A stretch of DNA of 64,000 nt. Source: Rhodospirillales bacterium. Lineage in GTDB: Bacteria > Pseudomonadota > Alphaproteobacteria > Reyranellales > Reyranellaceae. Location of the stretch: contig CP064988.1 of assembly GCA_016699855.1 (NCBI GenBank), positions 868,001 through 932,000 of the forward strand, in the 5' to 3' direction. A program made the position numbers and the translations under genes. Of this stretch, positions 18,393 to 28,030 are shown one piece after another. Position 1 is the stretch's first letter; each line of letters begins with the position of its first letter. The notes beneath the pieces are model-generated. The model saw only the letters and a list, made by a program, of their open reading frames with translations. It was not told the DNA's origin and searched no databases.

Positions 18393-19628
18393 ACCGGCTG
18401 CTGCCGTTCGAGTGGATCGCGGCGGTCCGCTTCCTCTACGAAGGCCGCGTGCAGACGACCCTCATCGTCCTAGGCGTCGCGATCGGCGTCTCGGTGATCG
18501 TCTTCATGTCCGCCCTTCTCACCGGGCTGCAGGCCAACATCATCCGGCGCACGCTGACCGCCCAAGCGCCGATCGTCGTCCTGCCGCGCGAGGAGGTCGC
18601 GCGCCCGCTGCGCGGCGCGGACCGTCGTCCGGCCGACCCCGACGGCGCCCTGCAGATCGCGCAGGTGCAGGCGCAGGCGCAGCGCCTGAGGTCGATCGAC
18701 CAATGGCAGGCGGTGGTCGAGCGGGCACGGCGCATGCCGGGCGTGGTGGCGGTGTCGCCCGTGGCGGCCGGCCCCGCCTTCGCCGTGCGCGGCGACGCCA
18801 GCAGGCCGGTCACGATCTACGGCGTCGAGCCCGAGCACCATTTCCGCATCGTCCTCGTCGGCGAGAAGATCGTCGCCGGCGCCCTGGGAATCACCAGCCA
18901 GGACATCCTGATCGGCACGGAGCTCGCGCATGATCTCGGCGTCACGCTCGGCGACAAGATCCGGTTGGCGACGGCCGCCGGACAGGCCGAGACGCTCAAG
19001 GTCGCGGGCATCTTCGATCTGGGGAACAAGGGCGCCAACCAGCGCAACGTCTACATCGCACTGCGCACGGCGCAGCCGCTGCTCGACCTCGCGGGCGGCG
19101 TGTCGGACATCGAGATCGGCATAGTCGACGCGTTCGCCGCCGACGACACGGCGCGCACGCTGGCCGCGATCACCGGACTCCAGGTCGACAGCTGGATCAC
19201 GACCAACGCCCAGTTCTTCGTCGCCATCAACGCGCAGTCGCTATCAAGCGTGATCATCCGTCTGAGCGTGGCGCTGTCGGTCGCCTTCGGCATCGCCAGC
19301 GTCCTGGTGGTCTCCGTCGTGCAGCGCTCGCGCGACATCGGCATCCTGCGCGCCATGGGCACGTCGCGCGGCCAGGTCCTCCGCATCTTCCTGATCCAGG
19401 GCGGCATCGTCGGACTCGCCGGCTCGGTCCTCGGCGCCGCCCTGGGCGCCGGCTTCGTGATGTTGTGGCGCGCCGCGGCGCTCAATTCCGACGGCACGCC
19501 GATGTTCGCGCTCGACATCTCGCCGGCTCTATTCGCCTCGACCGCCGTCATCGCCACGGTCGTCGGCGTGTTGGCCGCCGTCGCTCCGGCGCTACGCGCC
19601 GCGCGTCTGGACCCCGTGGTGGCGATCC

Positions 19629-19636
<8 letters not shown>
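18389..19636 (+). CDS. FtsX/MacB-type ABC transporter permease
   Basis: Inner-membrane permease of 415 aa. It has an N-terminal transmembrane helix (LIVLGVAIGVSVIVFMSAL), a periplasmic domain of MacB-core type (about 45-270), and three C-terminal helices including the FtsX motif region (RSRDIGILRAMGTSRGQVL) and an end of the type PALRAARLDPVVAIRG. The start overlaps the adaptor stop by four bases and its end overlaps the ATPase start by eight, so all three proteins are probably made in step. The ATPase is a separate protein, unlike E. coli MacB, where it is fused. Confidence 0.92.
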
Positions 19637-20345
<709 letters not shown>

Positions 20346-20464
20346 TCCCCGCTCGGCCGGTCGGCGGGTGCCCTCGCGGACGTTGCGGATCGCCGTCGCC
20401 CGAATTGCCGCATCCGAATCGAGCCAGGCCGGCGTCGGCGTCGACGGGTGGGAATATCGGGGAA

Positions 20465-20540
20465 TGGTGCCCAGGGCCGGAATCGAACCAGCGACACTGC
20501 GATTTTCAGTCGCATGCTCTACCAACTGAGCTACCTGGGC
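20465..20540 (-). tRNA. tRNA-Phe (anticodon GAA)
   Basis: A 76-base tRNA on the minus strand with encoded CCA. The acceptor stem is GCCCAGG/CCTGGGC, the D-arm is AGCTCAGTTGGTAGAGC, the anticodon stem is TGCGA/TCGCA around the loop CTGAAAA (anticodon GAA), and the T-arm contains GGTTCGATTCC. All stems pair without mismatch. Confidence 0.97.
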
Positions 20541-20609
20541 CCGTCCGCGCCGGAATCGTCGAAGCGCCGGCGCCGGGCTCGGCGGATCGCTCCGCCGGCT
20601 GGCGCGCCG

Positions 20610-20638
20610 CTTATAGAAAAAGCCATCCGGGCTGTCCA
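20610..20638 (-). promoter_or_regulatory. Promoter of tRNA-Phe
   Basis: On the minus strand TGGACA (20633-20638) and TATAAG (20610-20615) are separated by 17 bases, a near-consensus sigma-70 promoter. The start point would be near 20603, giving a precursor with about 60 bases ahead of the tRNA. Confidence 0.65.
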
Positions 20639-20777
20639 GTGCCGCCGCCGGTCCCGTCCGGCGCAGGGCTGGACTGCGCGCCCGCCGCGTCGACGCGCGC
20701 CTGACGGCTTGCGTCGCACCGCCGCCGGCCGCACACTTCCGTTAACGTAAAGCAAAATGAACGATGGAGGAGCGGAT

Positions 20778-21881
20778 ATGGCCGGATTGCCGATCTCGGC
20801 GGACTCGCATGTGGTCGAACCGCCGAACTGCTACATCGACTTCATCGATCCGAAGTACCGCGACACCGCTCCGCACCTCGCGCACGACCCCAAGAAGGGC
20901 GACGTGTTCCTCATCCCCGGCATGGGATCACCGATGCCGATCTCGCTGGCGGCCGGCGCCGGCGTGCCGCCGCAGGACCTGAGCGTCAACGGCGCGAAAT
21001 TCGAGCTGCTGCACCGCGGCGGCTGGGATCCGAAGGCGCGCATGGCCGACCAGGACCGCGACGGCGTCGCCGCCGAGTTCATCTACCCCTCGGTCGGCAT
21101 GATGCTCTGCAACCATCCCGACCTCGACTACAAGAAGGCCTGCCTCGACGCCTACAACCGCTGGCTCCAGTCGTTCTGCGAGGGCGCGCCGGACCGGCTC
21201 TACGGGCTGGGCCAGACGGCGGTGCGCTCTGTCGCCGAAGGCATCGAGGACCTGCGCCGCATCAAGGCGCTGGGATTCAAGGGCGCGATGCTGCCGGGCA
21301 ACCCCGGCGTCGAGGACTACGACAGCGCGATCTACGATCCATTCTGGGAGGCCGCCATCGACCTCGGCCTGCCGCTGTCGTTCCACATCCTCACGTCGAA
21401 GAACGACTCGATCGGCCGCACCCGCGGTCCGAAGATCAACGGCTTCCTGTCGATCATCCGCGGCAACCAGGACATCCTGGGCATGCTGATCTTCAGCGGC
21501 GTGTTCGAGCGCCATCCAAAGCTGAAGATCGTCTGCGTCGAGGCCGACGCCGGCTGGGCGCCGCACTACATGTACCGCATGGACCACGCCTACAAGCGGC
21601 ACCGCTACTGGCTGACGGGCGCCAACGTTCCGCGGCTGCCCAGCGAGTACTTCCGCGACAACATCTACCTCACCTTCCAGGACGACTGGACGGCGTTCAA
21701 GTTCGCCGGCGACGTCAACCACGAGCGGCTGATGTGGGCGAGCGACTTCCCGCACAGCGATTCGACCTGGCCCGACAGCCGCAAGGTGATCGACGAACAG
21801 ACCGCCGGCATGGACGACGCGGTGCGCCAGCGCATCCTGCGCGGCAACGTCGTCGAACTCTACGGTCTCACGATCCAGTAG
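20778..21881 (+). CDS. Amidohydrolase-2 family metal-dependent hydrolase
   Basis: A 367-residue TIM-barrel enzyme of the amidohydrolase-related family that includes ACMS decarboxylase and 2-pyrone-dicarboxylate lactonase. It shows the N-terminal metal motif DSHV, the mid-barrel His (LPLSFHI), a conserved GVFERHPKLKIVCVEADAGWAP-like strand, and the C-terminal metal Asp in WASDFPHSDSTWP. The reaction could be decarboxylation or hydrolysis of a ring acid; the substrate cannot be named. GGAGGAG just before the ATG at 20778 favours it over the in-frame ATG at 20757. It is a lone plus-strand gene between yacG and tRNA-Phe. Confidence 0.88.
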   Translation: MAGLPISADSHVVEPPNCYIDFIDPKYRDTAPHLAHDPKKGDVFLIPGMGSPMPISLAAGAGVPPQDLSVNGAKFELLHRGGWDPKARMADQDRDGVAAEFIYPSVGMMLCNHPDLDYKKACLDAYNRWLQSFCEGAPDRLYGLGQTAVRSVAEGIEDLRRIKALGFKGAMLPGNPGVEDYDSAIYDPFWEAAIDLGLPLSFHILTSKNDSIGRTRGPKINGFLSIIRGNQDILGMLIFSGVFERHPKLKIVCVEADAGWAPHYMYRMDHAYKRHRYWLTGANVPRLPSEYFRDNIYLTFQDDWTAFKFAGDVNHERLMWASDFPHSDSTWPDSRKVIDEQTAGMDDAVRQRILRGNVVELYGLTIQ

Positions 21882-21905
21882 GCGCGGACGCGCGGCGGCG
21901 GGCGC

Positions 21906-22097
21906 TCAGCGCCCGTCGTCCTCGCTCCCGGGCTTCTCGTCGGTCTCGACGCGGTAGCCCTCCTTGAACCAGCGGCCGAGATCGACGTCGACGCACCGCG
22001 CCGAGCAGAACGGCCGGAAGCGCGGCTCCTCCGGTTTGCCGCAGATCGGGCACGGGCGGCGCGCCGGCACGACGCGCAACGGCGGCTTGTCGCTCAT
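21906..22097 (-). CDS. yacG: DNA gyrase inhibitor YacG
   Basis: A 63-residue zinc protein known in E. coli to bind GyrB and inhibit gyrase. The four zinc ligands are visible as CPIC (Cys16, Cys19) and CSARC (Cys31, Cys35), followed by VDVDLGRWFKEGYRV, typical of the family. Its ATG overlaps the stop of the ribonuclease gene (ATGA), so it is translationally coupled. It is the last gene of the minus-strand cluster. Confidence 0.93.
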   Translation of the reverse strand: MSDKPPLRVVPARRPCPICGKPEEPRFRPFCSARCVDVDLGRWFKEGYRVETDEKPGSEDDGR

Positions 22098-23299
22098 GCC
22101 GCCGCCCCGTCGCCACCGCCATCCTGGGCGCGCTGGAACGCCTCGAGCGCGTCGCGCAGCGTCGGCCCGCGCCGCGCCCGCGTCATCTCCATCAGTCCCA
22201 GCCGCGTCATCCCCACGACCTGCGTCGACACCGGATCCTCGGCGGCGTGGCGCGCCAGCTCGGCTTGGACGCGGTTTCGGTCGCCCAGCGCGCGCATGTC
22301 GATGAAATCCACCACGACGATCCCGCCGATGTTGCGCAGGCGGAGCTGACGGCAGATCTCGGCGGCGGCATCGAGGTTCACGTCGACCGGCGTGCGCGGC
22401 CCCTGCCCCGGCCGCGCACCGGCCGAGCCGCTATCGACGTCGATGGCGCACAACGTGCGTCCGGCCTCGAACAGCAGCTCGACGCCGGACGGCAGGACCA
22501 GCCGGGGCGTCAACGCCGCCTCGATCTGGCCGGCGACGTCGTGGACGTCGAGCGCCGCGCCGCCGGGATCGACGACGCGCAGCTCGGCGCGGTCGCCGTA
22601 CTGGTCGAGCGCACGGCGCGCGCGCAACGCCAGCGGACGGTCGTCGACCACCACCTCCGCCAACGTCGCCCCGGCGTCGCGGATGACGCGCAGCAAGGGA
22701 TGCGGCTCGGCCAGCAGCACGGCTGGCGGCCGCACCGCCAGCGCCCGCGCGCGCAGCGAGTCCCACCGCGCCAGCAGGGCGCGCCCCTCCGCGACGACCG
22801 GCTCGCCCGGCGCCACGGCGGCGGCGGTGCGCAGCGTCCAGCCGCCCTCGTCGGCGCCGACCTCGCCGACGGCGGCGAGAAGGCGCTCGCGCGCCGCGGC
22901 GTCGGCGATACGGCGCGAGAACTGGACGGCCTGGCCGTGCGGATGGAACACGAGGAAGCGGCCGGCGAGCCCGATGTTCATCGTCAGCCGGGCGCCCTTG
23001 TCGGCGGCCGCGTCGCGCACGACCTGCGCCAGCACCGGCATGCCCGCCGGCGGACGCTCGCGGTCGGCGCCGACGAGGTCTGCGCGCTTCAGGAAACCAC
23101 CGCGTTCGGTCCCGATGTCGACGAAGGCGGCGTCGAGTTCCGAGGCGAAACGCTCGACGCGTCCGATCACGATCGCGCCGGCGAGATCGGACCGGTCGCG
23201 CGGGGCCACGGCGACGTCGACCAGCCGGTCGCCCGCCAGCGACGCCAGCAGCGTGCCGGCGGCGGTCTCGTGGCAGACGAGGCGGTCGATGGTGGTCAC
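22094..23299 (-). CDS. rng: Ribonuclease G/E family protein
   Basis: Endoribonuclease of 401 aa, the short RNase G-like form lacking the long scaffold tail of RNase E. An S1-like RNA-binding part (about 40-110: GRVERFASELDAAFVDIGTERGGFL) is followed by the catalytic domain, with the metal-binding region CAIDVDSGSA and IVVDFIDM. Residues after that are shorter than in E. coli RNase G, and I do not see the zinc-link CPxCxG motif. The GTG at 23299 overlaps the maf stop (GTGA); the longer in-frame start at 23449 would lie within maf. Probable role: rRNA and tRNA maturation and mRNA turnover. Confidence 0.85.
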   Translation of the reverse strand: MTTIDRLVCHETAAGTLLASLAGDRLVDVAVAPRDRSDLAGAIVIGRVERFASELDAAFVDIGTERGGFLKRADLVGADRERPPAGMPVLAQVVRDAAADKGARLTMNIGLAGRFLVFHPHGQAVQFSRRIADAAARERLLAAVGEVGADEGGWTLRTAAAVAPGEPVVAEGRALLARWDSLRARALAVRPPAVLLAEPHPLLRVIRDAGATLAEVVVDDRPLALRARRALDQYGDRAELRVVDPGGAALDVHDVAGQIEAALTPRLVLPSGVELLFEAGRTLCAIDVDSGSAGARPGQGPRTPVDVNLDAAAEICRQLRLRNIGGIVVVDFIDMRALGDRNRVQAELARHAAEDPVSTQVVGMTRLGLMEMTRARRGPTLRDALEAFQRAQDGGGDGAAA

Positions 23300-23889
23300 G
23301 CCGGCCCGCGCCACCAGCCGGCGCTCCGCAGCAAATTCACCGTCTCGTGCAGCGGCAGTCCGACGACGTTGCTGTACGAGCCGGACAGGAAGGCGACGAA
23401 CGCGGCGGCCCGGCCCTGGATCGCGTAGCCGCCGGCCTTGCCCCGCCACTCGCCCGCGCGGAGATAGGCGTCGACTTCCGCCGTGGTCAGGCGCTTAAAG
23501 CGGACCACCGTCGTGACCAGAGCGTCGCGAACGGCGCCCGGCGTGGCGACATGGACGGCCCCCAGCACGCGGTGCCGCCGGCCCGACAGCAGCTCGAGGC
23601 ACCGGCGCGCCTCGGCCTCCGTCTCCGCTTTCGGCAGGATGCGGCGGCCGCAGGCGACCACGGTGTCGGCGGCGAGGATCGTCCCGCCGGGATGGCGCGC
23701 CGCGACCGCGCGCGCCTTGTCCCCCGCCATGCGGGCGGCGAAGGACGCCGGCAACTCGCCACGCCGCGGCGTCTCGTCGATCCCGGCGGGATCGATGGCG
23801 GCGGGCGCGACCCCGACCTGGCGCAGCAGCTCGACCCGGCGCGGAGAGGCGGAAGCGAGGATCAATGGCGATATGACGGCGTCGGACAC
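23296..23889 (-). CDS. maf: Maf family nucleotide pyrophosphatase
   Basis: A 197-residue house-cleaning enzyme that hydrolyses non-canonical or excess NTPs to NMPs. The N-terminal signature ILASASPRRVELL, the DETP loop, AADTVV (catalytic Asp) and the late GKAGGYAIQGRAA stretch are all present. It lies 55 bp after infA and overlaps the ribonuclease gene by four bases. Confidence 0.93.
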   Translation of the reverse strand: MSDAVISPLILASASPRRVELLRQVGVAPAAIDPAGIDETPRRGELPASFAARMAGDKARAVAARHPGGTILAADTVVACGRRILPKAETEAEARRCLELLSGRRHRVLGAVHVATPGAVRDALVTTVVRFKRLTTAEVDAYLRAGEWRGKAGGYAIQGRAAAFVAFLSGSYSNVVGLPLHETVNLLRSAGWWRGPA

Positions 23890-23944
23890 GGTCGGCGGCC
23901 CCGGAAGCGCGGCCGACGCCGCCCCGGACTCGCCGGCGGCGCGG

Positions 23945-24163
23945 TCACTTGAATCGGAAAATGATGCGGCCCTTGGTCAGATCGTAGGGCGTCATCTCGA
24001 CGCTCACCTTGTCGCCGGCCAGCACGCGGATGCGGTTCTTGCGCATCTTGCCCGCCGTGTGCGCGAGGATCGAGTGGTCGTTGTCGAGCCTCACCCTGAA
24101 CATCGCGTTCGGCAGAAGCTCCGTCACCGTCCCCGCGAACTCTATCAAATCCTCTTTGGCCAT
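23945..24163 (-). CDS. infA: Translation initiation factor IF-1
   Basis: A 72-residue S1/OB-fold protein that binds the ribosomal A site during initiation. The sequence MAKEDLIEFAGTVTELLPN, then HTAGKMRKNRIRVLAGDKV and YDLTKGRIIFRFK, is diagnostic. The start at 24163 gives the canonical length. The 75-bp gap to the upstream phosphatase gene is one of the largest in this cluster and could hold a separate promoter, though none is obvious. Confidence 0.97.
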   Translation of the reverse strand: MAKEDLIEFAGTVTELLPNAMFRVRLDNDHSILAHTAGKMRKNRIRVLAGDKVSVEMTPYDLTKGRIIFRFK

Positions 24164-24238
24164 ACGCGCCCGACCGCGGCTGTTGCGACGCGCCCGGAAG
24201 ATGGCAACCGCTCCAGCGCGAGTCAAGGCGGCGGCGCG

Positions 24239-24682
24239 CTACAGGTCGACCCCTCCCGGCGCGCCGAAACGCGCGCGCAGGCGGCGCTGGATCAGGTCGC
24301 GCAGCGCCCGGTACGCCTCCAGCCGCCGTTCGCGATCACCGTCGACCGCGCTCGGGTCGGGCAGCGGCCAGTACTCGACCCGCGTCGCCACGTCGCGGGT
24401 CGCCTCGAGCGCGCGGTGGTGCGCCTCGGGCGACAGGGAGACGATCACGTCGAACTCGCCGGGATCGACGTCGTCGAAAGTCTTGACGTGATGGCGGTGC
24501 AGATCGACGCCGATCTCGTCCAGCACGGCGACCGCGAATCCGTCGATGTCGCCGGCATGGACCCCGGCGGAGTCGACGAAGACGCGCGCCCCGTAGAGGC
24601 GTTTGGCGAGCGCCTCGGCCATAGGCGAGCGCACGGAGTTGAGGGAACAGGCGAACAGCACGCTCGATGGCAGATCGTCCAT
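24239..24682 (-). CDS. Low-molecular-weight protein tyrosine phosphatase-like protein
   Basis: A 147-residue protein of the LMW-PTP/arsenate reductase fold. The P-loop near the N-terminus is CSLNSVRS (Cys12, Arg18), a C-x5-R-S match, and the C-terminal acid loop has LPDPSAVDGD. In Alphaproteobacteria this gene recurs between a UPF0262 gene and infA. The physiological substrate is unknown; dephosphorylation is inferred from the motif. Confidence 0.87.
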   Translation of the reverse strand: MDDLPSSVLFACSLNSVRSPMAEALAKRLYGARVFVDSAGVHAGDIDGFAVAVLDEIGVDLHRHHVKTFDDVDPGEFDVIVSLSPEAHHRALEATRDVATRVEYWPLPDPSAVDGDRERRLEAYRALRDLIQRRLRARFGAPGGVDL

Positions 24683-24694
24683 CGCGGCGGCCCG

Positions 24695-25174
24695 TCAGCC
24701 CTTGGCGAGGAGCGCGCAGACCAGCGTGAAAAGCCGCCGGGCCGTGTCGAAATCGACCTCGATCTTGCCGGCGAGCCGCTCGCGCAGCACCTCGGAGCCC
24801 TCGTTGTGCAGTCCCCGCCGGCCCATGTCGAGCGCCTCAATCTGCGAGGGGCTCAGCTTCTTGATCGCGTCGTAGTAGCTCTCGCAGATCATGAAGTAGT
24901 CCTTCACGACCTTGCGCAGCGGCGTCAGCGACAAGACGATGTCGCGGAGCTTGCGGTCGTCGTCGGCGCGGACGTCGAACACCAGCCGGCTGTCCATGAT
25001 CGTCAGCCGCAGCCGGTAGGGTCCGCGCTCGCCCGCCAGCGCGAAACTGTTGTCCTCGATCAGGTCGAAGATGGCGACGCGGCGGTCGTGCTCGGCCTCG
25101 GGCGAGCGCGGCGGCATCGAGCCCTCGTCGAGGGCGATGTCGAGGATGCGGTCGGCGCGGGCGTCGTCCGGCAT
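24695..25174 (-). CDS. UPF0262 family protein
   Basis: A 159-residue conserved alphaproteobacterial protein without known function. Recognisable stretches are RILDIALDE, HDRRVAIFDLIEDNSF, LSLTPLRKVVKDYFMICESYY and LHNEGSEVLRERL. It has no signal peptide or membrane segment, so it is cytoplasmic. It sits 13 bp after hisD and 12 bp before the phosphatase gene, in the family's usual position. Confidence 0.92.
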   Translation of the reverse strand: MPDDARADRILDIALDEGSMPPRSPEAEHDRRVAIFDLIEDNSFALAGERGPYRLRLTIMDSRLVFDVRADDDRKLRDIVLSLTPLRKVVKDYFMICESYYDAIKKLSPSQIEALDMGRRGLHNEGSEVLRERLAGKIEVDFDTARRLFTLVCALLAKG

Positions 25175-25187
25175 CGTGGCGCCGCCG

Positions 25188-26489
25188 CTACGCCCGGTTG
25201 GTCCGGATCGAGATCGACCGGCCGTGCGCCGGCAGGCCTTCGGCCGCCGCGAGCGTCGCGGCGGCCGGGCCGAGCCGCGCCAGCGCGTCGGCGTCGCAGG
25301 AGACGATCGACGTCCGCTTCAGGAAGTCCGCGACGCCCAGGCCCGACGAGAAGCGCGCCGTGCGCGACGTCGGCAGCACGTGGTTGGTGCCGGCGACGTA
25401 GTCGCCGACGGCCTCGGGCGTGTGCCGGCCGATGAAGATCGCGCCCGCGTGCCGGATGGCGCGCGACAGCGCCTCGGCCGGCGCCGGCTCCATGCAAAGC
25501 TCGACATGCTCCGCCGCCACGCGGTCGACGATCGGCGCGCACGCCGCCAGCGACGCCACGACGATCACGGCGCCGTTGTCCTCCCAGCTCCGCCGCGCCC
25601 GCGCGCCGGTCGCCAGGACCGCCAGCTCGCGCTCGACGGCGGCGCACACCGCGTCGGCGAACGCCGGGTCGTCGCACACGAGGATCGATTGCGCGGCCTC
25701 GTCGTGCTCGGCCTGCGACAGCAGGTCGGCCGCGATCCACGCCGGATCGTTGGCGGCGTCGGCGACCACCAGGATCTCCGACGGCCCGGCGATCAGGTCG
25801 ATGCCGACCCTGCCGAACACCAGGCGCTTGGCGGCGGCGACATAGGCGTTGCCGGGCCCGACGATCTTGTCGACCGGCGCGATCGAGGCGGTGCCGTAGG
25901 CCAGCGCCGCGACGGCCTGGGCGCCGCCGACGCGGTAGATCTCGTCGACCCCGGCGACGCGGGCGGCGCACATCACCAGCGGATCGATCTCGCCGCCCGG
26001 CGTCGGCACGACCATGGCGACGCGGCGCGACCCCGCGACCTTGGCCGGCACCGCGTTCATCAGGACCGACGATGGATACGCCGCCTTGCCGCCGGGGACG
26101 TAGAGGCCGACCGCGTCGATCGGCGTGAAGCGGGCGCCGAGCCGCACGCCGGCGTCGTCCGTGAAATCCACGTCCACCGGCAGGAGGCGGCGGTGGTAGG
26201 CCTCGATCCGCGCGGCGGCGAACTCGATGGCGGCGCGCTGCGCGGCCGGCGCCCGCGCCGCCGCGGCGTCGATCTCTGCGTCCGGGATCCGCAGCGTGGC
26301 GGCGGTGACGTCGATGCGGTCGAAGCGGCGCGTGTACTCGACGACCGCGGCGTCGCCGCGGGCGCGCACGTCGGCGACGATGTCGCGCACGACGCCGTCG
26401 ACATCGGCGCCTGAATCGCGGTCCTTGGCGAGAAAGGCCGCGAACCGCGCCTCGAAGTCCGCGGCGTCGGCGTCGAGCCTAAGCGGCAT
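25188..26489 (-). CDS. hisD: Histidinol dehydrogenase
   Basis: A 433-residue zinc enzyme that catalyses the last two steps of histidine synthesis, L-histidinol to L-histidine with two NAD+. Clear family segments are VGLYVPGGKAAYPSSVLMNAVPA, VDKIVGPGNAYVAAAKRLV, GPSEILVVAD, LSQAEHDEAAQ, AGAIFIGRHTPEAVGDYVAGTNHVLPT and the C-terminal GLPAHGRSI. The start overlaps the end of hisG by 11 bases. Full length. Confidence 0.97.
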   Translation of the reverse strand: MPLRLDADAADFEARFAAFLAKDRDSGADVDGVVRDIVADVRARGDAAVVEYTRRFDRIDVTAATLRIPDAEIDAAAARAPAAQRAAIEFAAARIEAYHRRLLPVDVDFTDDAGVRLGARFTPIDAVGLYVPGGKAAYPSSVLMNAVPAKVAGSRRVAMVVPTPGGEIDPLVMCAARVAGVDEIYRVGGAQAVAALAYGTASIAPVDKIVGPGNAYVAAAKRLVFGRVGIDLIAGPSEILVVADAANDPAWIAADLLSQAEHDEAAQSILVCDDPAFADAVCAAVERELAVLATGARARRSWEDNGAVIVVASLAACAPIVDRVAAEHVELCMEPAPAEALSRAIRHAGAIFIGRHTPEAVGDYVAGTNHVLPTSRTARFSSGLGVADFLKRTSIVSCDADALARLGPAAATLAAAEGLPAHGRSISIRTNRA

Positions 26490-27180
26490 CGGCGACCTCG
26501 CCGCGCGACACCGCGCGGACCCGCTCGATCCAAGCGCCGAGCGCCTCCGGGCGCGTCTTCAGCGCCGCGCGGTTGACGATCAGGCGCGACGAGACGTCGA
26601 GTATCTTCTCGACCTCCTTGAGGCCGTTCTCCTTCAACGTGCGGCCGCTCGACACCAGGTCGACGATCCGGTGGCACAGGCCCAGCGTGGGCGCCAACTC
26701 CATGGCGCCGTTGAGCTTGATGCATTCCGCCTGCACGCCGCGCGCGGCGAAATGCCGGCGGGTCAGCTCCGGGTACTTGGTCGCGACCCGGATGTGGCTC
26801 CAGCGCGATGGATCGTCGCGCTCGGCGAGGTCGGTCGGCTCCGCCACCGAAAGCCGGCACAGGCCGATGCCCAGGTCCACCGGGGCGTAGATCTCGGGGT
26901 AGTCGAACTCGCGCAGCACGTCGCTGCCGCAGATCCCGAGATGGGCGGCGCCGAACGCGACGAAGGTCGCGACGTCGAACGAACGCACGCGGATCAGATC
27001 GATGTCAGCCCGGTTCGTGGCGAACCGCAGCGCGCGGGAACTCTCGTCGTGGAAAGCGGGCTCCGGCTCGATCCCGGCGGCATGGAGCACCGGCGCGGCC
27101 TCGGACAGAATCCGACCCTTCGGCACCGCTATCACCAGCTTGCCGTCCGCCCCGTCGCCGCCCTCGATCGCCACAGACAC
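26479..27180 (-). CDS. hisG: ATP phosphoribosyltransferase, short form
   Basis: First enzyme of histidine synthesis, joining ATP and PRPP. At 233 aa it lacks the C-terminal regulatory domain of long HisG, so it should be the short HisG(S) type that works with a HisZ subunit. Family segments: LVIAVPKGRIL, ARHFDLGICGSD-like (AHLGICGSD), RVATKYPELTRRHF and the PRPP-loop region IVDLVSSGRTLKENGL. The GTG at 27180 with AGGG upstream is preferred to a start at 27255 that would span a candidate promoter. No hisZ gene is present in the window. Confidence 0.93.
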   Translation of the reverse strand: MSVAIEGGDGADGKLVIAVPKGRILSEAAPVLHAAGIEPEPAFHDESSRALRFATNRADIDLIRVRSFDVATFVAFGAAHLGICGSDVLREFDYPEIYAPVDLGIGLCRLSVAEPTDLAERDDPSRWSHIRVATKYPELTRRHFAARGVQAECIKLNGAMELAPTLGLCHRIVDLVSSGRTLKENGLKEVEKILDVSSRLIVNRAALKTRPEALGAWIERVRAVSRGEVADAA

Positions 27181-27226
27181 GTCGCCCTCCGCGCCGGGAC
27201 GCCGTCCGCCGCCCCGAAAGGACGTG

Positions 27227-27255
27227 GTTGTCGGACCATGTCCGCGCCTTGTCAA
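27227..27255 (-). promoter_or_regulatory. Candidate promoter ahead of hisG
   Basis: A perfect -35 hexamer TTGACA on the minus strand (27250-27255) is followed 17 bases later by the weak -10 GACAAC (27227-27232). It lies in the 103-bp gap between the methyltransferase gene and hisG, so hisG-to-yacG could be separately transcribed. Confidence 0.35.
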
Positions 27256-27283
27256 ACCCCGCGGCCGGGCCGAACGGGGCGCC

Positions 27284-28030
27284 CTACAGGGGCTTGGTCG
27301 CCCGGTGCAGAGCGACGATGCCGAGGCTCAGGTTGCGGTACCCGACGGCGGTGAAGCCGTGGCCGCGCAGGTCGTCGCAGAACGCGCGCTGGTCCGGGAA
27401 GTCGTGGACGCCGCGCAGCAGGTAGTCGTAGGCGCCGCGGTCGCCGCCGGTCGCCAAGCGGGCCATGACCGGAAGGCACCAGTCCATGTAGCGCAGGTAG
27501 AGGGCGCGCAGCCACGCGGCGGGGATGTGCGAGGCCTCCAGGCAGAGCAGCAGACCGCCGGGGCGCAGGACCCGGAACGCCTCGCGCAGCGCGCGGTGGC
27601 GGTCGCAGATCTTCATGCCGAACGCCATCGAATAGACGTCGATCGAGCCGCTCTCGAACCCGCGCAGGTCGTGCGCGTCGGCGACGCGGAACTCCGGTGC
27701 CGAACCGGGCGGCGCCAGCTTGCGGCGCGCCACCCCCAGCATCTCCTCGCAGAGGTCGGTCGCCACGATGCGTTTGCGGGCGGCCGCCCGCTCCTGCCGC
27801 CGCGCCACGCGCAGGGCGATATGGCCGGTGCCGGAGGCGGTGTCGAGCAGGACGGCCCCCGGCGCGCGCACGATCTCCTCGACCATCGCCGATTTCCAAT
27901 GGCGGTGGGCGAACAGGCTGAAGATGTCGCACATCAGGTCGTAGCGGCCCGCGATGCGGGCGAAGACGTCGTCGCGCGCGGGATCGAACCCGGCGGCGTT
28001 GGCGGTCGGTTCCGGCGGCTCAGCCGCCAT
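27284..28030 (-). CDS. UbiE/COQ5-family methyltransferase
   Basis: A 248-residue SAM-dependent C-methyltransferase related to those of ubiquinone/menaquinone synthesis. Motifs: FARIAGRYDLMCDIFSLFAHRHWK near the N-terminus, the SAM loop LLDTASGTGHIAL, VATDLCEEML, the UbiE-like YSMAFGMKICDRHRALRE and RVLRPGGLLLCLEAS. The glycine loop ASGTG differs slightly from the usual AGGTG. A second UbiE-type gene elsewhere in the genome cannot be excluded, so I do not assign the symbol ubiE. It overlaps the end of the DUF2948 gene by 11 bases. Confidence 0.85.
   Translation of the reverse strand: MAAEPPEPTANAAGFDPARDDVFARIAGRYDLMCDIFSLFAHRHWKSAMVEEIVRAPGAVLLDTASGTGHIALRVARRQERAAARKRIVATDLCEEMLGVARRKLAPPGSAPEFRVADAHDLRGFESGSIDVYSMAFGMKICDRHRALREAFRVLRPGGLLLCLEASHIPAAWLRALYLRYMDWCLPVMARLATGGDRGAYDYLLRGVHDFPDQRAFCDDLRGHGFTAVGYRNLSLGIVALHRATKPL

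Noticed and set aside
23300..23449. Longer ribonuclease G/E N-terminus from 23449
   Set aside because: It would lie inside maf; the GTG at 23299 forms a typical GTGA overlap.
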